Source of the DNA: Dendrobium chrysotoxum
Taxonomy: Eukaryota > Streptophyta > Magnoliopsida > Asparagales > Orchidaceae
Reading direction: 5' to 3'
DNA: 64,000 nucleotides
Assembly: GCA_019925795.1 (NCBI GenBank)
Contig: CM034304.1
Coordinates: 3,411,471 to 3,475,470, forward strand
The notes under the pieces are model-generated. The model was not told the DNA's origin. It saw nothing but the letters and a program-made list of their open reading frames with translations, and searched no databases. Position numbers and translations under genes: made by a program. This document shows positions 56,501-64,000 of this stretch, piece by piece (position 1 is the stretch's first letter; the number at the start of each line of letters is the position of its first letter).

Positions 56501-59500
56501 AGGAATATGTCCATCACAGAGGAACAAAAATGGGAGAATATATAATGGGGTAGGAATATGCCCATCATAAAGGATTGAAATTAGGAGATCATATTATGGG
56601 GTTGGAATATGCCCATCATAGCAGATCAAAATTTATAGATCGTGCAATGGGGTATGAATATGCCTATCACAGAGGATCAAAAATTAGAGATGTATGATGG
56701 ATTAGGAATATGCCCATCATAGAAGATCAAAATTAGGAGATTATATGATGGTGTAGGAATATGCCCATCATAGAGGTTTGAGATAAGGAGATCGTATGAT
56801 ATGGTAAGAATATGTCCATTACATCGGATCAAAATTAGGAGAATGTATGATGGGTTAGAAATATGCCCATCATAGAGGATTAAGACTAAAAGATCATATG
56901 ATGGGGTAGGAATATGTCCATCACAGAAGATTAAAATTGGGAGATCATATGATGGGGTATGAATATACCCATCATAGAGGATCAAAATTGGGAGATCGCA
57001 TGATCAGTTATGAATATGCCAGTCACAGAAGAACAAAACTGGGAGATCATACGAGGGTTTAGGATAATGCCCATTATAGATGATCAAAACTACGAGATCA
57101 TTTGAAGGGGTATGAATATACTCATCACATAGGATCAAAACTGGAAGATCATATGAAGGGGTAAAAATATACCCATCACTGAGGTTCGAAACTAGGGTGT
57201 CATATGATGGGGTAGGAATATTCCCATCATAGAGAATCAAAACTGGCAGATCATATAATGGGTTAGGAATATGCCTATCATAGAGGATTAAGACTGAATG
57301 ATCATATGATTGAGTAGGAATATGCCCTTCAGAGAGGGACAATTTTGGGAGATCGAATGACAGGGTAGGAATATACCGATCATAGAGGATCAAAACTAGG
57401 AAATCGCATGATGGGGTTAGGAATATGCCCATCATAGAGGATCAAGACTGGAAGATCATGTGATGGGGTTGGAATATGCCCATCATAGAGGATCAAAACT
57501 TGGAGATCATATGATGGGGTAAAAATATACCCATCATAGAGGATCCAAACTAGGAAATCATATGATGTGGTAGAAATATGCCCATCATAAAGGATCAAAA
57601 CTAGGAGATCTTATGATGGTGTAGGAATATGCCCATCAAAGAAGATCAAAATTGGGAGATCGCATGATGGGGTAAGAATATGCCCATCATAGAGGATCGT
57701 ATGTTGGGGTAGGAATATACCCATCATAAAGGATAAAAATTGGGAGATCATATAATAGGTTGAAATATGCCCATCAAAAAGGATCAAAATTGGGAGATCA
57801 TATAATGTGGTAGGAATATGCCCATGATAAAGGATCTAGACTGGCAGATCATATGATGGTCTAGGAATATGCTCATCATAGAAGATTAAAACTAGGATAA
57901 CATTTGATGGGGTAAGAATATGCCCATCACAGAGGAACAAAAATGGGAGAATGTATAATGGGGTAGGAATATGCCCATCATAGGGGGTCGAAACTAGGAG
58001 ATCATTTGATAGGGTTGGAATATGTTCATCATAGAGGAACAAAACTTTAAGATCATGTGATGGGGAAGAATATGCCCATCATAGAGGATCAAAACTAAGA
58101 GAAAGTATGATGGGGTAGGAATGTGCCCATCACAGAAGATAAAAACATGGAGATCGTTAGATGATGTAGGAATAAGCCCATCCCAAAGGATCAAAATTAG
58201 CTGATCATTTGATGGCAAAGGAATATGCCCATGATAGAGGATCAAAATTGGAAGATCATGTGAAGGGGTAGGAATTTGCCCATCACTGAGGTTCGAAATT
58301 AGGAGATCATATGATGGGGTAGGCATATATCCATCGTAGGGAATCAAAGTTGGGAGATTATATGATGGGGTAGTTATATGCCTATCACAAAGGATCAAGA
58401 CTGGAAGATCATATGATAGGGTAGGAATATGCCCATCATAGAGGGTCAAAACTAAAGAACGAATGATGGGGTAGGAATATACCTATCACACAGGATCAAA
58501 ACTAGGAGAATGTATGATGGGTCAGGAATATACCTATCACAGAAAGTAAAACTGGGAGATCATTAGATGGGGTAGGAATATGCCAATCAAAGTCGATCAA
58601 AGTGAGGGAATTGTGTGACGGGGCAGGAATATGCCCATCACAAAGGTTCCAAACTTGCAGATCATATGATATGGTAGGAATATGCCCATCACAGAGGATC
58701 AAAACTAGGAGATCATATAAAGGGTTAGGAATATGCCCATCATAGTGGATCAAAACTTGGAGATCATATGATGGGGTAGGAATATGCCAATTATAGAGGA
58801 TCAAAATTTGGAGATCGTATGATGGGGTAGGAATATGCCCATCATTGAGGACCAAAACTGGGGGATTATATGATGGGGTAGGTATATGCTTAGTATAAAG
58901 GATCAAAATTGGGAGATCATATGATGGGGTAGGAATATGCTCATCATAGATGATCAAAGCTGAGAGATGTTATGATGGGATAGGAATGTGCCCAACACAG
59001 AAACTAGGAGATTGTGTGATGGGGTAGGAATATGCTTATCATAAAGAATCAAAACTAGAAGATCATTTGAAGGTGTAGGAATATGCCCATCACTGGGATC
59101 AAAATTAGGAGATCGTATGATGGGATAGGAATATACCCATCATAAAAGATCAAAACTAGTATATTATATTATGGGGTAGGAATATGGCAATCACAGAGGA
59201 TCAAAATTGGGAGTTCATTTGATGGGGATGGAATATACCCATCAGAGAGGAATAAAAATGGGAGATCATATAATAAGGTAGGAATATTCCCTTTATAGAG
59301 GATAAAAACTCGGAGATCATATAATGGGGTAGGAATATGCCCATCACAGAGGATCAAAACTAGGCGATCATTAAATGGGGTAGGATTATGCCCAACACAG
59401 AGTTTCAAAACTGGGAGATCGTATAATGGGGTAAGAATATTCACGTCACAGAGGATCAAAATAAGGAGATCATATGATGGTGTACTAATATACCCATTAC

Positions 59501-62500
59501 AGAGGATTGAAATTGGCAGATCATATGATGGGGTAGGAATAAGCCCTTCATAGAGAATCAAAACTAGAAGATTATATGAAGGTATAGAAATATGCCCATT
59601 ACTGATGATCAAAACTAGGATATCATATGATGGGTGAGGAATATACCCATCATATAGGATTGAAACCTAGAGATAATATAATGAGGTAGGAATATGCTCA
59701 TCAAAGAGGATCAAAATTGGAAGATCCTATGAAGGGGCTGGAATATGCCCATCACAGAGGATCAAAACTAGAAGATCATCTGATGGTAAGAATATTCCCA
59801 TTGTAGAGGATTGAAATTGGGAATCGTGTGATGAAATTGGAATATGCTGAACACAAAGGATCAAAATTGGGAGATCTTATGATGGGGTAGGAATATGCCT
59901 ATAAAAGAGGATCAAAATTGGGAGATCATGTGATGGCATAGAAATAAGCCCATCGTAGAGGATCCAAACTGAGAGATCGTATATTGGGGTAGGAATATAT
60001 CCATCATAAAGGATCAAAACTTGGAAATCTTATAATGTTGTAGGAATATGCCCATAAAAAAGGATCAAAATTAGGGTAGCAGTCGGCCCATCTTAAAGGA
60101 TCCAAACTGGTAGATCATATGATTGGGTAGGAATATGCTTGCCATAAAGGATCAAAACTTGGAGATCGTATGATGGGGTTGGAATATGCTCATCACAGAG
60201 AAATTAAATGGGAGAATATATAATAGGGTAGGAATATGCCCATTATAGAGGATTAAAACTAGGAGATCATATGATGAGGTTGGAATATGCCAATCACAGA
60301 GGATCAAAACTTAGAGATCGTGTGATTGGGTAGGAATATGCAAATCACAGAGGATCAAAACTGGGATATCAGGTGATGTAGTAGGAATATGCCCATCATA
60401 GCGGATCAAAACTAGTATATCATATAATGGTGTAGGAATATGCCCATTACAGAGGATAAAGACTAGGAGATCGTATGATGGGGCAGGAATATACCCATTT
60501 TAGAGTATCAAAACTAGGAGAATGTATAATGGGTTAGAAATATGCCAATCATAGAGGATAAAGACTGGAAGATCATATGATAGGGTAGGAGTATGTCCAT
60601 CATAGAAGATGAAAATTGTGAGATCGTATGATGGGGTATGAATATACCCATCACAAATGATCAAAATTGGGAGATCGCATGATGAGGTAGGAATGTGCCC
60701 CTCATAGAGTAACAAAATTGGAAGATCATATGATGGGGTAGGAATATGCCCATCATAGAGGATCGAAGTTAGGAGATCATTTGAAGGGGTATGAATGTGC
60801 CCATCATAGAGGATTAAAACTGGAAGATCATATGAACAGGTGAGAATATGCCCATCATTGAGGTTCAAAACTATGAGATTATATAATGGGGTAGGAGTAT
60901 GCCCATCATAAAGGATTAAGACTGGAACATCATATGATTAGGTAGGAATATGCCCATCATAGAGGGTCAAAATTGGGTGATCGAATGAAGGGGTAGGAAT
61001 ATACCCATCATAGAGGATAAAAATTGGGAGAATGTATGATTAGGTAGGAATATGCCTATCATAGAAGGTAAAAATTGGGAGATTGATAGATGGAGTAGGA
61101 ATAAGAACATCATTGAGGATCAGAATTGGCAGATCATATGATGGGAAAGGAATATGCCCATCATAGAGGATAAAAATTGGAAGATCAAATGAAATGGTAG
61201 GAATTTTCCCATCACTGAGGATCAAAACTTGGAGATCGTATGATTGGGTAGGAATATACCCATCACAGAGATTCAAAACTAGGAGATTATATGATGAGGT
61301 AGAAAAATGCCCATCATAGAGGATCAAGACTGGAGGATCATATGATTGGGTTGGAATATTCCCATCATAGAGGGTCAAAATTGGGAAATCAAATGATGGG
61401 GTAGGATTATACCCATCATAGAGGATCTAAACTGGGAGAAGATTTGATGGGATAGGAATATGCACATCACAGAAGATAAAAATTGGGAGATCGTTAGATG
61501 GGGAAGGAATATGCCCATCACCGAGGATAAAAATTAGCAGAACATATGATGGGGTAGGAATATTCCCATCAGAGAGGAACAAAATTAGAAGATCGTATGA
61601 AGGGGTAGGAATTTGCCCATCACTGAGAATCGAAATTAGGAGATCGTATCATGGGGTAGGATTATACCCATTCTAGAGGATCAAAATTGGGAGATCATAA
61701 GATGGAATAGGAATATGCCCATTAAAGATAAATAAAAATGAGAGATCGGGTAATGGCGTAGTAATATACCCATCACAGAGGATCAAAACTAAGAGATCAT
61801 ATGATGGGGTTGGAATATGCCCATTAAAGAGGAACAAAACTAGGAGATCTTATGGTAGGGTAGGAATAAGCCCATTATAGAGGATCAAAACTATGAGATT
61901 ATATGATGGGGCAGGAATATGCCCTTTATAGAGGATCAAAACTTACAGATCGTATGATGGGGTAGGAATATACCCATCTTATAGTATCAAAACTTGGAGA
62001 TCATTTGATGGTGAAGGAATATGCCAATCACAGATGATCAAAATTGGGAGATTATAAGATAGGGTAGGAATATGCCCATTACTGAGCATTGAAACTGGCA
62101 GATCATATGATGGGGTAGGATTATGACCATCATAGAGGGTAGAAACTAAAAGATAATATAAAGGGGTAGGAAAATGCCCAATACTAAAGGTTAAAACTAG
62201 GAGATCGTATGATGGGGAAGGAATATACATGTAATAGTGGATCGAAACTAGGCGATCATATGATGGGGTAGGAATATGCCCATTATAGAGGATCAAAATT
62301 GGCAGATCATATAATGGGGTAGAAATATTCTCATCAAAGAGGATCAAAATCAGTTGATGGTATTATGGAGTGGGAATATGCTTTTTACAAAGGATCCAAA
62401 TTGGTAGATCATATGATGGTGTTTGAATATGCCCATCACAGAGGATCAAAACTGGGAGATCTTATGTTAGGGAAAGAATATTCACATCATAAAGAATCAA

Positions 62501-64000
62501 AATTGGGAGATTGTTTGATTGGGTTGGAATATGCCAAACATAGAGGACCAAAACTAATAGATCGTATGATGGGGTAGGAATATGCCTATTATATAGGATT
62601 GAAACTAGGAGATTGTATAATGGGGTAGGAATATGCCCATCATAGATAATCAAAACTGGGAGATCGTGTGATTGGGAAAAATACGCCCATCACAAAAGAT
62701 CAAGACTTAAAGATCATCTAATGGGGTAAGAATATGCTCATCATTGAGGATCAAAACTCAGAGATCGCATGATGGGGTTGGAATATACCCATCATAGAGG
62801 ATCTAAACTAGGAGATATCCTGATGGGGTAGGAATGTGCCCATCACAGAGGATCAAAATTGGGAGATCATTTGAAGGGGTAGGAATATGCCTATTATAAA
62901 GGATTCAAATGGGGAAATCATATAATTGGGTAGGAATATACCCATCACAAAGGATCAAAACTTAGAGATCGTATGATGGGGTAGGATTGGGGATCATATA
63001 ATGAGGTAGGAATATGCCTATCATAGAGGAACAAAAATGGGGGATCATATAATGAGGTAGGAATATGCCTATCATAGAGGATCAAAATTTGGAGATCATA
63101 TGATGGGGAAGAAATATGCCCATCATAGAGGATCAAAACTAGGAGATGGTTTTATGGGGTAGGAATAAACCCATCACAGAGGATCAAAACTAGGAGAGCA
63201 TAAGATGGGGTAGGAATATGCCAATAACAGAGGAAACAATTGGGAGATCATATGATGGGGTAGGAATATGCCCATCATAGAGAATCAAAACTTGGAGATC
63301 ATTTGATAGGGTAGGAATATGCCCATCACAAAGGATCTAAACTTGGAGATCGTATGATGGGGTGGGAATATGCCCATCACAAAGGTTTAAAATAGGGAGA
63401 TATTATGATGGGGTAGGAATACGCCCATCAAAGAAGATCAAAGATAGGAGAACATAAGATAGGGTATGAATATGCCAATCTCCCAAGATCTAAGCTGACA
63501 GATCATATGATGGGGTAGGAATATGCTTACCACAGAGGATCAAAATTGGGAAATAATATGATGGAGTAGGAATATGCCAATCATAGTGAATCAAAATTAG
63601 GAGATTATATGATGTCATAGGAATATGCCCATCATAGATGATCTAAAGTGGGAGATCGTATGATGGGGTAAGAATATACAAATCACAAAGGATTAAAATT
63701 GAAAGACTATATGATGGGGTAGGAATATGCCCATCTTAGAGGATCAAAATTGGGAGATCTTATGATGGGTAGGAATATACCCATCACAGAAGATCAAAAC
63801 TGGGAGATCATATGATGGAATAGGAATAAGCCCATCATAGAGGATCAAAATTAGAAGATCATTTGAAGGCGTATGAATATACCCGTCCCTAAGGATAGAA
63901 ACTAGGAGTTTGTATGATTGGGTAGGAATACGCCCATCACAGTGAATCTAAAATGGGATATCATGTGATGGGGTAGGAATATGCCCATCATAGAGGATAA
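53516..64000. repeat. 51-bp satellite array, about 205 units
   Basis: Head-to-tail units: GATC(A/G), TATGATGGG, loop GTAGGAATATG, CCCATCATA, GAGGATC, tail AAAACTAGGA. The two 9-nt blocks are exact reverse complements in the consensus, and ATCATATGAT at the start is itself a palindrome. Units differ by a few bases each; some are truncated (near 57690 and 62985). It continues beyond the window. Because 51 is a multiple of 3, long false ORFs of a 17-residue repeat appear on the minus strand. No gene seen. Confidence 0.97.

Noticed and set aside
53880..63136. Many minus-strand ORFs with a 17-residue repeat (LYDGHIPTPSYDLPVLI type)
   Set aside because: They arise because the 51-bp satellite has no stop in one frame and a period divisible by three. 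Frames break at every indel and there is no gene context.

Overview
The window is repeat-only plant DNA, most likely from an angiosperm with a large genome. The evidence is the Arabidopsis-type telomere motif CCCTAAA, Ty1/copia elements primed by initiator tRNA-Met, and a Tat/Ogre-type Ty3/gypsy element with a second, archaeal-like RNase H. I recognise no host gene. The species cannot be named from the sequence. All four retrotransposons lie on the minus strand. Two runs of exactly 500 N (17322-17821 and 53016-53515) look like scaffold joins, so order across them is not guaranteed.

Left part (1-17321): two copies of one SIRE/Maximus-like Ty1/copia family. Copy A (1-7189) is badly decayed, runs off the left edge, and its 5' LTR is cut by copy B. 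Copy B (7190-17321) has the best gag and pol and runs into the first gap. Each element reads, on the minus strand: 5' LTR, PBS, gag, pol (protease, integrase, RT, RNase H), a 1.4 kb spacer, an array of 15-bp palindromes, a third ORF, PPT, 3' LTR.

Middle part (17822-53015): about 2.2 kb of degenerate CCCTAAA repeats abut the LTR of a Tat/Ogre-like gypsy element (20012 to beyond 53015). Its integrase gene is split by copia copy C (31254-43070), a complete 11.8 kb element with the 5-bp target duplication CATTG. The gypsy carries an ORF1-like region, gag, protease, RT, RNase H, archaeal-like RNase H and integrase, all with stops or frameshifts. Its 3' side (about 26.8-30.4 kb) is a chain of tandem repeat families.

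Right part (53516-64000): about 205 copies of a 51-bp satellite that runs past the window edge.

Main new observations. (1) The 48-bp repeats at 29945-30428 are hairpin units (9-bp arms, constant 8-nt loop) whose arms change between units but stay complementary. (2) The 51-bp satellite has the same layout (GATCN, 9-bp arm, loop, 9-bp arm, GAGGATC, 10-nt tail) with a different arm pair and a loop 3 nt longer, so satellite and gypsy 3' repeat appear related. (3) In the copia family the same palindrome, ATCGTCC(A/G)GGACGAT, forms arrays both in the LTR upstream of the TATA box and directly upstream of a second TATA-like box in front of the third ORF, which suggests an internal promoter.
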